Assembly: GCA_023434205.1 (NCBI GenBank)
Contig: JAEYTB010000197.1
Location: 1 to 10,098, forward strand
DNA from: Planctomycetota bacterium
Lineage (GTDB): Bacteria > Planctomycetota > Phycisphaerae > Phycisphaerales > UBA1924
Reading direction: 5' to 3'
Length of the DNA: 10,098 nt
Made by a program: the position numbers and the translations under genes. Position 1 is the first letter of the stretch; every line of letters starts with the position of its first letter. Of the stretch, positions 1 through 6,912 are shown in pieces. The notes under the pieces are model-generated. The model was not told the DNA's origin. It worked only from the letters and a program-made list of their open reading frames with translations, and did not search any database.

Positions 1-763
1 GCCGCCGCCCCTTCGCAAAGAACGCCGCCCGCTCCAGCAGGTACTCCCGCAGCACCTCATCGAACGGGAATACCCCCGCCAGCGCCCCCCATTCCGTCGT
101 CATGTTCGCGATGGACATCCGCTGATCCATGGTCAGGCTCCTGACGCCCTCGCCCTCGAACTCCACGGCGTGGTTCAGCACCTCATCCTTGTTAAATACC
201 CCGCACAGCGCCACGATCACGTCCTTGCCCACCACGCCCGGCCGCAGCGCGCCCTTCAACTCCACCCGCGCCACCGGCGGCACCTGCCACCACGTCACAC
301 CCGTGGCCCACAGGCTCGCGGCGTCGGTCCGAACCACCGGCGTTCCCAGGCAGCACGCCGCGCCGTAGAGGTTGCTGTGCGAGTCGCTCCCCACCACCAT
401 CGACCCCGGCACCACGTAACCCTGCTCCACCATGACCTGGTGGCTGATCCCCGTGCCCGCCGGGTAGAAGTCCACCCCCATCTCCGCGGCAAACTTCTCG
501 ATCTTGGCGTACTTGCCCAGGTTCTCGGGGCTCACGTTCTGGATGTCGTGGTCGATCGCGAACACCGGCTGGCGCGGGTCGTGGATCATGGTCGCCCCGA
601 TCTGCCGGAACTTGGGGATCACGGCCCCCGTGTTGTCGTGGGTCATCACGTGCTTGGGGCGGATCATCACGAAGTCGCCGCTGCGCACCGCCCGCCCGGG
701 GGCGAGCCCCTCCGCGTACCGCTGCGCCAGCTTCTCAACCAACGTCTGGGGGGTCGTGGCCAT
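1..763 (-). CDS. Aconitase-family hydro-lyase, fungal homoaconitase (Lys4)-like, partial (3' end outside window)
   Basis: The first 254 residues of an aconitase-superfamily protein are visible; the frame is open to the window edge, so about two thirds of a normal ~700-residue chain is missing. Seen motifs: THDNTG (41-46), DHDIQN (71-76), GISHQV (105-110), GSDSHSNLYGA (125-135), GTPVVRTDAA (140-149) followed by WWQVPP (158-163), and ANMTTEWGA (219-227). From memory this string of motifs matches fungal mitochondrial homoaconitase more closely than AcnA or AcnB. Family members isomerise citrate/isocitrate or homocitrate/homoisocitrate with a [4Fe-4S] cluster; the cluster cysteines lie in the missing part, so activity cannot be judged. 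The ATG at 763 fits the family N-terminus (MATTPQTLVEKLAQRYAEGL). A GGGAGG lies 12 bases upstream, far for a ribosome binding site; a TAGACT ends 6 bases upstream. The neighbouring dehydrogenase would use its product. Family is secure; substrate is inference. Confidence 0.93.
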   Translation of the reverse strand, partial: MATTPQTLVEKLAQRYAEGLAPGRAVRSGDFVMIRPKHVMTHDNTGAVIPKFRQIGATMIHDPRQPVFAIDHDIQNVSPENLGKYAKIEKFAAEMGVDFYPAGTGISHQVMVEQGYVVPGSMVVGSDSHSNLYGAACCLGTPVVRTDAASLWATGVTWWQVPPVARVELKGALRPGVVGKDVIVALCGVFNKDEVLNHAVEFEGEGVRSLTMDQRMSIANMTTEWGALAGVFPFDEVLREYLLERAAFFAKGRR

Positions 764-769
764 GAGAGC

Positions 770-775
770 AGTCTA
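770..775 (-). promoter_or_regulatory. Candidate -10 element TAGACT, 6 bases before the aconitase-family ATG
   Basis: On the minus strand TAGACT is followed by GCTCTC and then the ATG. This spacing would put the transcription start at or next to the A of the start codon, as in leaderless genes. No convincing -35 hexamer is visible 16-18 bases upstream. Three other genes in the window show the same arrangement, which is the main support. Confidence 0.45.
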
Positions 776-810
776 CCTCCCGCCCGGCCGCCGCACGCCT
801 CTATCCGCGG

Positions 811-816
811 TAGCAT
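811..816 (+). promoter_or_regulatory. Candidate -10 element TAGCAT, 6 bases before the DUF1801 ATG
   Basis: TAGCAT is followed by GCGCCC and the ATG at 823. There is no Shine-Dalgarno-like purine run before this start, so a leaderless transcript is plausible. The 59-base gap between the two divergent genes must hold both promoters. No -35 box is recognisable. Confidence 0.45.
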
Positions 817-822
817 GCGCCC

Positions 823-1209
823 ATGCACGAACCACGCCCCGACCCGCGTGTGGACGACTACATCGGCGCGGCCCCCGCCGACCAGCAGCCCGCCCTGCAC
901 GAGCTGCGCGGCATGATCCGGGCCGCCCTCCCCGGGGCGGCGGAGGTCATGGGTTCCGCACGGTTCCCCGTGTACGAGGTGCAGGGGACCTGGGCCGCGG
1001 GCTTCGCCTCCCGCAAGAACTGCCCCATGCTCTACATCATGGACGCCGGGCTGCTCAGCGACTTCGAGGAGCAGCTCCACGGCCTGCGCACCGGCAACTC
1101 CTGCATCGAGTGGCGGGCGAACAAGCACCTGAGCCTCGACCAGCTCCGCGCCCTTACCTTTGAGATGCTCGCCGAGGCCGCCCGCCGCCTCGCCGCCACG
1201 CGGCCGTAG
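823..1209 (+). CDS. DUF1801 domain protein (YdhG-like)
   Basis: This 128-residue protein fits the DUF1801 family of small single-domain proteins of unknown biochemical role. Visible features: an N-terminal helix pair beginning VDDYIGAAP (10-18) and ALHELRGMIRAALPGAAEVM (24-43), then beta-rich sequence with GSARFPVYEV (44-53), WAAGFASRKNCPMLYIM (57-73), a Gly/Cys-containing IEWRANKHLS stretch (95-104) and a C-terminal helix LDQLRALTFEMLAEAARRLA. No signal peptide or membrane segment is seen, so it is probably cytoplasmic. It lies between the divergent aconitase-family gene and the dehydrogenase, 84 bases before the latter, but nothing in its sequence links it to that pathway. The ATG at 823 is chosen because the family domain starts just after it and the stop codon falls well before the next gene. 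The precise function is unknown. Confidence 0.85.
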   Translation: MHEPRPDPRVDDYIGAAPADQQPALHELRGMIRAALPGAAEVMGSARFPVYEVQGTWAAGFASRKNCPMLYIMDAGLLSDFEEQLHGLRTGNSCIEWRANKHLSLDQLRALTFEMLAEAARRLAATRP

Positions 1210-1260
1210 GTCCCCGCCCCGGTTTATCCCTTCTCCCCTTCCCACCGTGCCGCCATCCGG

Positions 1261-1266
1261 TAAGCT
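1261..1266 (+). promoter_or_regulatory. Weak candidate -10 element TAAGCT upstream of the dehydrogenase
   Basis: TAAGCT lies 27 bases before the ATG at 1294, leaving room for a short leader that contains the AAGGAG ribosome binding site. It resembles the other TANNNT hexamers in the window. No -35 box is visible, so this is a weak call. Confidence 0.25.
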
Positions 1267-1278
1267 GCCCCTTCAACC

Positions 1279-1284
1279 AAGGAG
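1279..1284 (+). promoter_or_regulatory. Ribosome binding site AAGGAG of the dehydrogenase gene
   Basis: AAGGAG sits 9 bases before the ATG at 1294. It confirms this start and marks the gene as one that has a leader, in contrast to the DUF1801 and Fur genes. Confidence 0.75.
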
Positions 1285-1293
1285 CAGCCCCCC

Positions 1294-2448
1294 ATGGCCA
1301 AGTACTCGATCGCGTGGATGCCCGGCGACGGCATTGGCAACGACGTGATGGACGCCGCGCGCCTCGTCCTGGACGCGATGAAGCTCGACGCCGAGTACAT
1401 CCACACCGACATCGGCTGGGACTTCTGGTGCAAGGAGGGCAACCCCCTCCCCGACCGCTCCATCAAGACCCTCCAGTCCACCACCTGCGGCCTGTTCGGC
1501 GCCATCACCAGCAAGCCCCAGGACGAGGCCAAGGACGAGCTGATCCCGGAGCTCAAGGGCAAGGGGCTGGTGTACTTCTCCCCCATCGTCAAGCTCCGCC
1601 AGCTCTTCAACCTCCACACCAACATGCGGCCCTGCAAGAGCTACCCGGGCAACCCGCTCAACTACCGCGGCACGGCCATCGCCAACCCGTCGGGCGCGGA
1701 CGTCCCCATCGACCAGGTCGTGTTCCGCGAGAACACCGAGGGCTCCTACGGCGGCGTCGAGTTCTTCCCGCTGCCTGAGAGCGTCTACACCGCCCTGTGC
1801 GCCAACCCCAAGATGAAGCCGTGGAAGGACAAGGGGCTGGAGAACGTCGCCCTCTCCACCCGCATTGTTTCCGTGCAGGGCTGCACCAACATCTGCCGGC
1901 AGGCGTTCGAGTTCGCGAAGAACAACGGCCGCAAGCGCGTCACGCTCGTCGAGAAGCCCAACGTGCTCCGCGAGACCGGCGGCCTGATGACCCGCATCTT
2001 CCGCAAGCTGGCCGACGAGTACCCGACGATCCGGGCCGACGAGGCCAACATCGACGCCATCTGCATGTGGATGTTCAAGAATCCTCAGGATTACGACGTC
2101 ATCGTCGCGGAGAACATGTTCGGCGACATCGTCAGCGACCTGTGCGCGGGGCTGGTGGGCGGGCTGGGCTTTGCGCCCTCCGCCAACCTGGGCGACAAGT
2201 ACGCCGTGTTCGAGCCCACCCACGGCAGCGCCCCCAAGTACGCCGGGCAGTACAAGGTCAACCCCATCGCCATGCTGCTGACGGCCCGGCTCATGCTCGA
2301 GTGGCTCAAGGAGACGGACCGCGCGGCCGCGCTGGAGTCCGCCATCGCCCGGGTGATCAAGGAGGGCAAGGCCCGCACGTACGACATGGGCGGGAGCAGT
2401 TCCACCCTCGACGTCGCCAGGGAAGTCGCCCGCTACGCCGCGGCGTGA
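1294..2448 (+). CDS. Isocitrate/isopropylmalate dehydrogenase family: isocitrate or homoisocitrate dehydrogenase
   Basis: A 384-residue, full-length beta-decarboxylating dehydrogenase that oxidises a 2-hydroxy acid to a 2-oxo acid plus CO2. Seen: N-terminal GDGIGNDVMDAA (11-22); substrate-loop arginines in SPIVKLRQ (96-103) and NMRPCKS (110-116), giving R102 and R112; FRENTEG (144-150) with R145 and following Y152; catalytic Lys K221 in EKPNVL; metal aspartates D254, D278 and D282 (NMFGDIVSDL); and the nucleotide loop EPTHGSAPKYAGQYKVNP (307-324). K315, Y316 and V322 align with the NADP-selecting residues K344, Y345 and V351 of E. coli Icd, suggesting NADP use, although the position of E. coli R395 appears to be Gly. 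The SPIV stretch resembles fungal homoisocitrate dehydrogenase rather than the S-x-N of true isocitrate dehydrogenases. The aconitase-like neighbour supports a two-step pathway. Family is certain; substrate is open. Confidence 0.93.
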   Translation: MAKYSIAWMPGDGIGNDVMDAARLVLDAMKLDAEYIHTDIGWDFWCKEGNPLPDRSIKTLQSTTCGLFGAITSKPQDEAKDELIPELKGKGLVYFSPIVKLRQLFNLHTNMRPCKSYPGNPLNYRGTAIANPSGADVPIDQVVFRENTEGSYGGVEFFPLPESVYTALCANPKMKPWKDKGLENVALSTRIVSVQGCTNICRQAFEFAKNNGRKRVTLVEKPNVLRETGGLMTRIFRKLADEYPTIRADEANIDAICMWMFKNPQDYDVIVAENMFGDIVSDLCAGLVGGLGFAPSANLGDKYAVFEPTHGSAPKYAGQYKVNPIAMLLTARLMLEWLKETDRAAALESAIARVIKEGKARTYDMGGSSSTLDVAREVARYAAA

Positions 2449-2467
2449 CGGCCAACCCCGTGGAATG

Positions 2468-2505
2468 AAAAACGGCCCCCCGCACCGCGGGGGGCCGTTT
2501 GGCTT
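2468..2505. terminator. Bidirectional intrinsic terminator
   Basis: A perfect 13-bp stem (2470-2482 with 2488-2500, arms AAACGGCCCCCCG and CGGGGGGCCGTTT) closes a 5-base loop. A run of five A (2468-2472) precedes it, which gives a T-run on the minus strand; on the plus strand the stem ends in TTT followed by GGCTTTT. It lies 20 bases after the dehydrogenase stop and 23 bases after the end of the convergent pseudopilin gene, so it can end both transcripts. Confidence 0.93.
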
Positions 2506-2522
2506 TTGCGTTCCGCTTCAAC

Positions 2523-3572
2523 TCACCAGTTGGCGGTGCTGACCTCGGAGTTGGGCATCGTGCCGAAGTCCACGCCCTGCAGGCCGCCGCGGGTCCAGCG
2601 GCACTTGCCGCGGTATGAGCCCGCGGGGGAGGGGGCTTCCCAGGGCTGGGGCGTGTAGGTCATGAACGTCGGGCCGCCGCGGGGCGCGCCCGGGTTGAAG
2701 CCCCACAGCATCTCGGCGCTCTTGGCCATGCCCGCGTGCTGGTCGAAGTGCAGCACGGGGACGTTCGAGGAGTCCGCGGCAAAGAAGCCGTACTGCTTGC
2801 GGTAGTGCCGCGCCTCGTCCTCATAGAGCTGCACCTTCTGCGACGGGAACATCACCTGGAACAGCTTGCGCTTGCCCAGCTCGTTCTGCCGCAGGGGGTT
2901 GCCCACCTGCTGGTAGGTGGAGTGCGAGGTGGCCTGCATCACCGTCGAGCCCTGCTTGATGGAGTCGTTGGAGTACGCGGCGGGCACGATCTGATAGCTC
3001 GTGCTGTAGGGCCAGCGCCAGTTGGTGGTGATGTTCCCCGGTGGCTGGAGGGGCGCGAACGCGTTGGCGTTGAACTGCTGCCAGTTCTGCCAGCGGCTGC
3101 GGTTGCGGTCCTCGGGGCACACCACCAGCTTCTCGGGCAGGCGTGACGCGAGGTAGTCCTGCAGAACAAGGTGCGTGTACAGCACGTGGGGGATCCACCC
3201 GCCGATCACGGGCATCATGCTGGGGCCCGAGTCGCGCGAGGTGCGCCGGCGGATGATGTCGATCGCCTGCGCCGACGCCGCGGCGAGGTCCGTCCCCGCG
3301 GCCTGCGCCTGAAGGTCGGCGTAGCTCAGCCGCATGCGGGTCGCCTGCGTGATGGTGAACGAGTAGATTTTGTCCTGGAAGTCCGCCGTGTAGCTGTGCG
3401 TGGCCACGCCCTGCTGCTGGAGGTTGGTCATGCAGATGGTGAACCGGCCCGACGCCCGCGCTTTGCTCAGCGCCGGCAGCAGGATGCCGATGAGCAGCAC
3501 GATGATCATGATGACCACCAGCAACTCGATGAGCGTAAAGCCGGACTCACGCCGCTTGCTGATCGCTCGCAT
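2523..3572 (-). CDS. Type II pseudopilin-like protein with prepilin N-terminal cleavage/methylation domain
   Basis: A 349-residue protein with a classical class-III prepilin leader: MRAISKRRES, then G11 followed by FTLIELLVV. Prepilin peptidase should cut after G11, leaving Phe as residue 1 and Glu (E16) as the conserved residue 5. A single hydrophobic helix (12-33) runs into LLPALSKARA, typical of the large Planctomycetota families of such proteins. The rest is a soluble, presumably periplasmic or surface domain without a recognised fold, with VVCPEDRNRSRWQNW (150-164), a late VPVLHFDQHAGM (271-282) where relatives often have a DGH motif, and LQGVDFG (331-337). ATG at 3572 is preferred over GTG two codons earlier, because GAGGAG lies 5 bases before the ATG but abuts the GTG. 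It stands alone: no pilus assembly gene is in the window. The specific role is unknown. Confidence 0.9.
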   Translation of the reverse strand: MRAISKRRESGFTLIELLVVIMIIVLLIGILLPALSKARASGRFTICMTNLQQQGVATHSYTADFQDKIYSFTITQATRMRLSYADLQAQAAGTDLAAASAQAIDIIRRRTSRDSGPSMMPVIGGWIPHVLYTHLVLQDYLASRLPEKLVVCPEDRNRSRWQNWQQFNANAFAPLQPPGNITTNWRWPYSTSYQIVPAAYSNDSIKQGSTVMQATSHSTYQQVGNPLRQNELGKRKLFQVMFPSQKVQLYEDEARHYRKQYGFFAADSSNVPVLHFDQHAGMAKSAEMLWGFNPGAPRGGPTFMTYTPQPWEAPSPAGSYRGKCRWTRGGLQGVDFGTMPNSEVSTANW

Positions 3573-3577
3573 AGCCA

Positions 3578-3583
3578 CTCCTC
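3578..3583 (-). promoter_or_regulatory. Ribosome binding site GAGGAG of the pseudopilin gene
   Basis: GAGGAG is followed by TGGCT and the ATG at 3572. It overlaps the alternative GTG start at 3578, which therefore could not use it; this decides the start in favour of the ATG. Confidence 0.75.
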
Positions 3584-3632
3584 AAGTTTCACCGACCACA
3601 CGGCCGCCCCAAGAACTGGGACACCCAGAACC

Positions 3633-3661
3633 GCGGGGACCCCGGCGCTGCCCGTCCCCGC
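3633..3661 (-). other. Perfect inverted repeat in the pseudopilin leader region
   Basis: GCGGGGAC (3633-3640) and GTCCCCGC (3654-3661) form an 8-bp stem with a 13-base loop; a smaller CTGGG/CCCAG hairpin (3616-3628) lies closer to the gene. Neither is followed by a T-run, so they are not ordinary terminators. If transcription starts just after the TAGGCT at 3671-3676, the larger stem would sit at the very 5' end of the mRNA and could protect it. Confidence 0.35.
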
Positions 3662-3670
3662 AGCACCCAT

Positions 3671-3676
3671 AGCCTA
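3671..3676 (-). promoter_or_regulatory. Weak candidate -10 element TAGGCT for the pseudopilin gene
   Basis: TAGGCT on the minus strand is the only hexamer in the 157-base gap (3573-3729) close to the TAGNNT pattern seen before other genes. It would give a leader of about 90 bases. No -35 box is evident. The remainder of the gap holds no gene and no clear terminator for the gene upstream. Confidence 0.25.
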
Positions 3677-3729
3677 CCACGCCCGCCCACCCGGGCAAGC
3701 CCGCTCCCAGTGCCCAAGTCAGCTAAATC

Positions 3730-4764
3730 TTACCCGCCCACATCCCCAACGCCCCCACCACCGCCCCCGGCCCCCCCTTCCGCCGCGGCCGCTCCTGTCC
3801 CCCGCCCCGGCCTCAGGTACAGCAGCCCGGCCGTCCCGCAGACCATGTAGACCACCATCTCCGACGCCGTCACCGTCAGGGCCACCACCGTCAGCGAGTC
3901 CATCGACATCCCGAACAGCGCCAGACGCGACGCGATGTACTCCCGCACCCCCAGGCTCCCCGCGGGGCTCACCACCGACACCAGGAAGTAGGCCCCCGAC
4001 ACGATCAGGGCCCCCTCGAAGGTCAGGTCCATCCCCACCAGCCTGGCCGCCACCATGAACCGTGCCGCCTGCACCAGCAGGTCCAGCACCCGCATCGCCA
4101 CCCCCAGCCCGAACGACCCGGGGTGCGCCATCATCGCGAATCCCGCGTGCAGGTGCAGGAACGCCCGCGTCCGCATCAACCGCAGCAGCCACCGCAGCCC
4201 CGGCCGGTCGCTCATCCGGTGCAGCCGTGCAAGACCCTGGGCGTGGGCGAACACCCGCGCCACCGCCAGTGCCACCGCATAGGTCGCCGCCGTCCCCACG
4301 AGCAGCCCCACCCAGAACAGCGCATCGGCCTGCTTCCGCCACATCCCCGCCGCGATCAGCGGGGTCAGCGCCACCGTCATCGTGAGCGTGACCGCCGCGA
4401 TCCACGCCGCGATCGTGATCAGCGGCACGCCGTGCCGCCGGCTGTGGACCACGAACCGCAGCACGGCCCCCAGCTTGAAGGGTGCGTAGTTGCACAGCGC
4501 CGCCCCCGCGTTGGTGGCCTGCACCTCCCAGAAGGGCAGCCGCTTCACCGGAAAGATCGCCGTCCAGAAGGTCGTCGCGTTCAGGAACAGCGTCGTGAGC
4601 GACAGCCCGATCATCGCCGCGACCAGTTCTCCCGGCGCCTGCCGCAGGTTCTCCAACGCCCCACGGTTCTCCGGCCGCAGCGCCACGTGAACGCACCACC
4701 CCAGCAGCGCCAGTCCGAGCGCGAACCCCGCCGCCTGCACCACCACCCGGCGGTCAACCTTCAC
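3730..4764 (-). CDS. Flippase-like membrane protein, LPG synthase transmembrane (UPF0104) family
   Basis: A 344-residue polytopic protein with roughly eight hydrophobic segments (for example 9-27, 45-62, 115-140, 150-170, 220-243, 252-268 and 295-317). It fits the family named after the membrane domain of lysylphosphatidylglycerol synthase, whose stand-alone members are proposed to move or modify lipid-linked intermediates. Conserved-looking spots are NAGAALCNYAPFKLGAVLRF (85-104), an analogue of the N-P-x-x-x-GE-x-x-R motif, and SPAGSLGVREYIASRLALFG (266-285), the family's PGGLGVRE motif. No aminoacyl-transferase domain is attached, so it is not a complete MprF. The GTG at 4764 overlaps the preceding stop as GTGA, implying translational coupling with the glycosyltransferase. 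The last 24 residues are a Gly/Ala-rich tail. The transported substrate is unknown. Confidence 0.8.
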   Translation of the reverse strand: MKVDRRVVVQAAGFALGLALLGWCVHVALRPENRGALENLRQAPGELVAAMIGLSLTTLFLNATTFWTAIFPVKRLPFWEVQATNAGAALCNYAPFKLGAVLRFVVHSRRHGVPLITIAAWIAAVTLTMTVALTPLIAAGMWRKQADALFWVGLLVGTAATYAVALAVARVFAHAQGLARLHRMSDRPGLRWLLRLMRTRAFLHLHAGFAMMAHPGSFGLGVAMRVLDLLVQAARFMVAARLVGMDLTFEGALIVSGAYFLVSVVSPAGSLGVREYIASRLALFGMSMDSLTVVALTVTASEMVVYMVCGTAGLLYLRPGRGTGAAAAEGGAGGGGGGVGDVGG

Positions 4765-6878
4765 GGCACGCCCCCAACCACGGGCCGCACCACGAACACG
4801 CCGAACTTTTCCCACCGCGACGGCTCCGCCAGCGGCACGGAGTGCTCCCGCATCCACGCCACCACCCGCTCGGCGGTGATCCCCGGCGCGTTCCACCCCG
4901 ACGCCTCCAGCCGCGCGACCTCCGACACGTTCACCACCACCGCGTCCACGCCCATCGCCAGCATCACGCGGCTCCACTCCCCCGGCTCCAGCCCGCTCAG
5001 CGGCGAGGCGTCGTACGTCGTGCGGTAGACCACCGGCCGCGTGTAGTAGAGCGGCGTGGCGTCACCCAGCAGCATCACACGCACCTCCGGCGGCAGCCCC
5101 AGGTTCACGAACAGCTCGGGGCTGCCCTGCGACACCGCCGCGATGACCTGCTCTCGCGGGGCATCCCTGAAGAACTCCCCCGTCCGCAGCGTCGCGCCCG
5201 CCGCCAGCATGTGGTTGGGGTTCCCCGGCGCCCCCGCCGGCTCGCCCATGAACACGTTTAGCGCGTACGCGCCCTGCACCACCAGCGGCAGCACGCCCAC
5301 CAGTACCGCACCCCGGCGCACGCGCTCGCCCACGCTCACGACCGCCGCCGCCAGCACCACCGCCCCCGGCACCACCAGCGGCAGCAGGAACCGTGACTGC
5401 AGGTGCGTCACGCTCAGCCACAGCGCCACCTGCGCCGCCAGCCCCACCGCGATCAGCAGCAGCGGGAACGGCAGCACCCCCCGCCCCTTCCGCACCAGCA
5501 GCGTCGCGCACGCCAGCAGCACCATCGGGAACAGCAGCCCCCACTGCGGGTGCATCATCCCCCGGTGCGCCATCCACCCGCCGCCGGGCTCCGGCATCAC
5601 CAGAAGCCGCAGCCTCTCCAACACCCCGCCGTCGAACCGGTGCGCCGCGGCGTACCGCGCCACCTGCTCCGCCGTCCAGTGACCCGTCCCCCCGCTCTCG
5701 TTCGCGAACCACGATGCCAGGAACGGGAACACGGGGTTGCCGCTGGCGTCAAAGTTCCGCCAGAGCCAGGGCAGCATCACCGCCAAACCCGCCGCGGCGC
5801 CCGCCCCCACCAGCGCCGGCCACTCGCGCACGCGCCCCAGCCCCAGCAACAGAATCCCCAGCGGCACGCCCACAAAGAACAGCCCTGTGGGCTTGGCCGA
5901 CGCCGCCACGCCCGCCAGCAGCCCCACCACCAGCCCGCGCTTCCACGCCGCCAGCCCCGTCTCGCTCGCCGCGAGCAACCCGCACGCCAGCATGGCGCAC
6001 ACCGCCATCTCGTTGTACGCCATCGACCCGGTCACGATGACCCAGCCCGTGAGCACCACAACGCCGAAGGCAACGGGCGCCGCCGCGTCACCCGCCACCC
6101 GGCGTGCCGCTCGCGCCGTCAGCCACGCCGCCAGCAGCGCATACCCCACGTGCAGAAGCTGGCACGCCACCAGGCGGTCCCCCTCGCCGGAGATCAGCCC
6201 GTCCTCCCCGCTCGCGAAGCTCATCGCGCCCACGTGCATGAACGCCGCTTCCATGTAGCCCGGAAGGTACGAGTACACGTTGTGCGCGAGCGGCTCAAGC
6301 CTTCCACCCGCCAGCCACTCCCGCGGCAGCTGAAGGTGGTACTCCAGCACGTCGTATGCCCCAAACTCGCTCCGCCACAGCGCCCCCGGCGGGCTGCATG
6401 CGGCGACCACCAGCAGCGCCACCCCTACACCGCTCACCACCCCCAGCCCGGATACCCGCAGCTCGACACCCTTGCCCCGCAGCGCACCGACCGCCTGATG
6501 CCCCGCCACCCCTGCGAATACCAGCACCACCCCCAGCCCCGCCCACGAGCCAGACTCGCCCCCCAGCAGACCCAGCCACCCCAGCAGGTGGCTCACGAAC
6601 AGCATCAGCCCGCACCCAACGCCCACCTGGATCGCCAGCTCGTCGGTCGCCCCGCGCCACAGCGGCCGCAGCAGCCTGCCCAGCCCGACGCCCGCGCCCA
6701 GGTACAACCCCGCAAACCCCGCCGCGAACACCAGCCGCTCCACCACCACCAGCGGGGCCAGCCCGCCCATCCCGCTCCCGGGGATGCTCAGCGCCGTCAC
6801 GGCAGCCACGAACACCACCGCCGCCGCGGCCAGGAGCTTTCGCCTCGAAACATCATCCTTTTGCACACGCTCTCCCAC
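4761..6878 (-). CDS. Large polytopic membrane glycosyltransferase, GT-C fold (GT39/ArnT-like)
   Basis: A 705-residue protein with a short basic N-terminus and about 11-13 membrane helices. Its features match the GT-C superfamily, which transfers sugars from polyprenyl phosphate donors on the outer face of the membrane. Seen: a first outer loop with FGAYDVLEYHLQLPREWLAG (172-191) holding acidic residues D176 and E179 that could be catalytic; LAHNVYSYLPGYMEA (197-211); GSMAYNEMAV (284-293); ASAKPTG (326-332); and PWLWRNFDASGNPVFPF (370-386), a RN/GNP motif common in this group. A soluble C-terminal domain follows the last helices. The GTG at 6878 is chosen because GGAAGGG lies 6 bases upstream and no in-frame ATG is near. 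It is first in a two-gene unit with the flippase-like gene. Acceptor and sugar are unknown, and the exact GT family is uncertain. Confidence 0.75.
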   Translation of the reverse strand: MGERVQKDDVSRRKLLAAAAVVFVAAVTALSIPGSGMGGLAPLVVVERLVFAAGFAGLYLGAGVGLGRLLRPLWRGATDELAIQVGVGCGLMLFVSHLLGWLGLLGGESGSWAGLGVVLVFAGVAGHQAVGALRGKGVELRVSGLGVVSGVGVALLVVAACSPPGALWRSEFGAYDVLEYHLQLPREWLAGGRLEPLAHNVYSYLPGYMEAAFMHVGAMSFASGEDGLISGEGDRLVACQLLHVGYALLAAWLTARAARRVAGDAAAPVAFGVVVLTGWVIVTGSMAYNEMAVCAMLACGLLAASETGLAAWKRGLVVGLLAGVAASAKPTGLFFVGVPLGILLLGLGRVREWPALVGAGAAAGLAVMLPWLWRNFDASGNPVFPFLASWFANESGGTGHWTAEQVARYAAAHRFDGGVLERLRLLVMPEPGGGWMAHRGMMHPQWGLLFPMVLLACATLLVRKGRGVLPFPLLLIAVGLAAQVALWLSVTHLQSRFLLPLVVPGAVVLAAAVVSVGERVRRGAVLVGVLPLVVQGAYALNVFMGEPAGAPGNPNHMLAAGATLRTGEFFRDAPREQVIAAVSQGSPELFVNLGLPPEVRVMLLGDATPLYYTRPVVYRTTYDASPLSGLEPGEWSRVMLAMGVDAVVVNVSEVARLEASGWNAPGITAERVVAWMREHSVPLAEPSRWEKFGVFVVRPVVGGVP

Positions 6879-6884
6879 GCACAG

Positions 6885-6891
6885 CCCTTCC
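6885..6891 (-). promoter_or_regulatory. Ribosome binding site GGAAGGG of the glycosyltransferase gene
   Basis: GGAAGGG stands 6 bases before the GTG at 6878 on the minus strand, supporting GTG as the start. Confidence 0.6.
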
Positions 6892-6912
6892 GGTGAACCC
6901 CGCGCCGGTGCG

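Noticed and set aside
170..1163. Plus-strand frames running through the aconitase-family and DUF1801 genes
   Set aside because: They overlap two recognisable genes in other frames and read as Arg/His/Pro-rich low-complexity protein.
1273..2223. A 316-codon minus-strand frame opposite the dehydrogenase
   Set aside because: Full-length dehydrogenase motifs lie on the other strand; this frame has no recognisable domain and is a shadow.
3573..3578. GTG start two codons upstream for the pseudopilin
   Set aside because: The GAGGAG site would overlap the GTG itself, while it is properly spaced for the ATG at 3572.
5403..6896. A 497-codon open frame on the plus strand opposite the glycosyltransferase gene, and similar long frames at 3171-4058, 4123-5028 and 8319-9059
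   Set aside because: They are antisense to well-recognised minus-strand genes, are very rich in Pro, Arg and His, and contain no family motifs. In such GC-rich DNA, stop codons are rare in these frames by chance.
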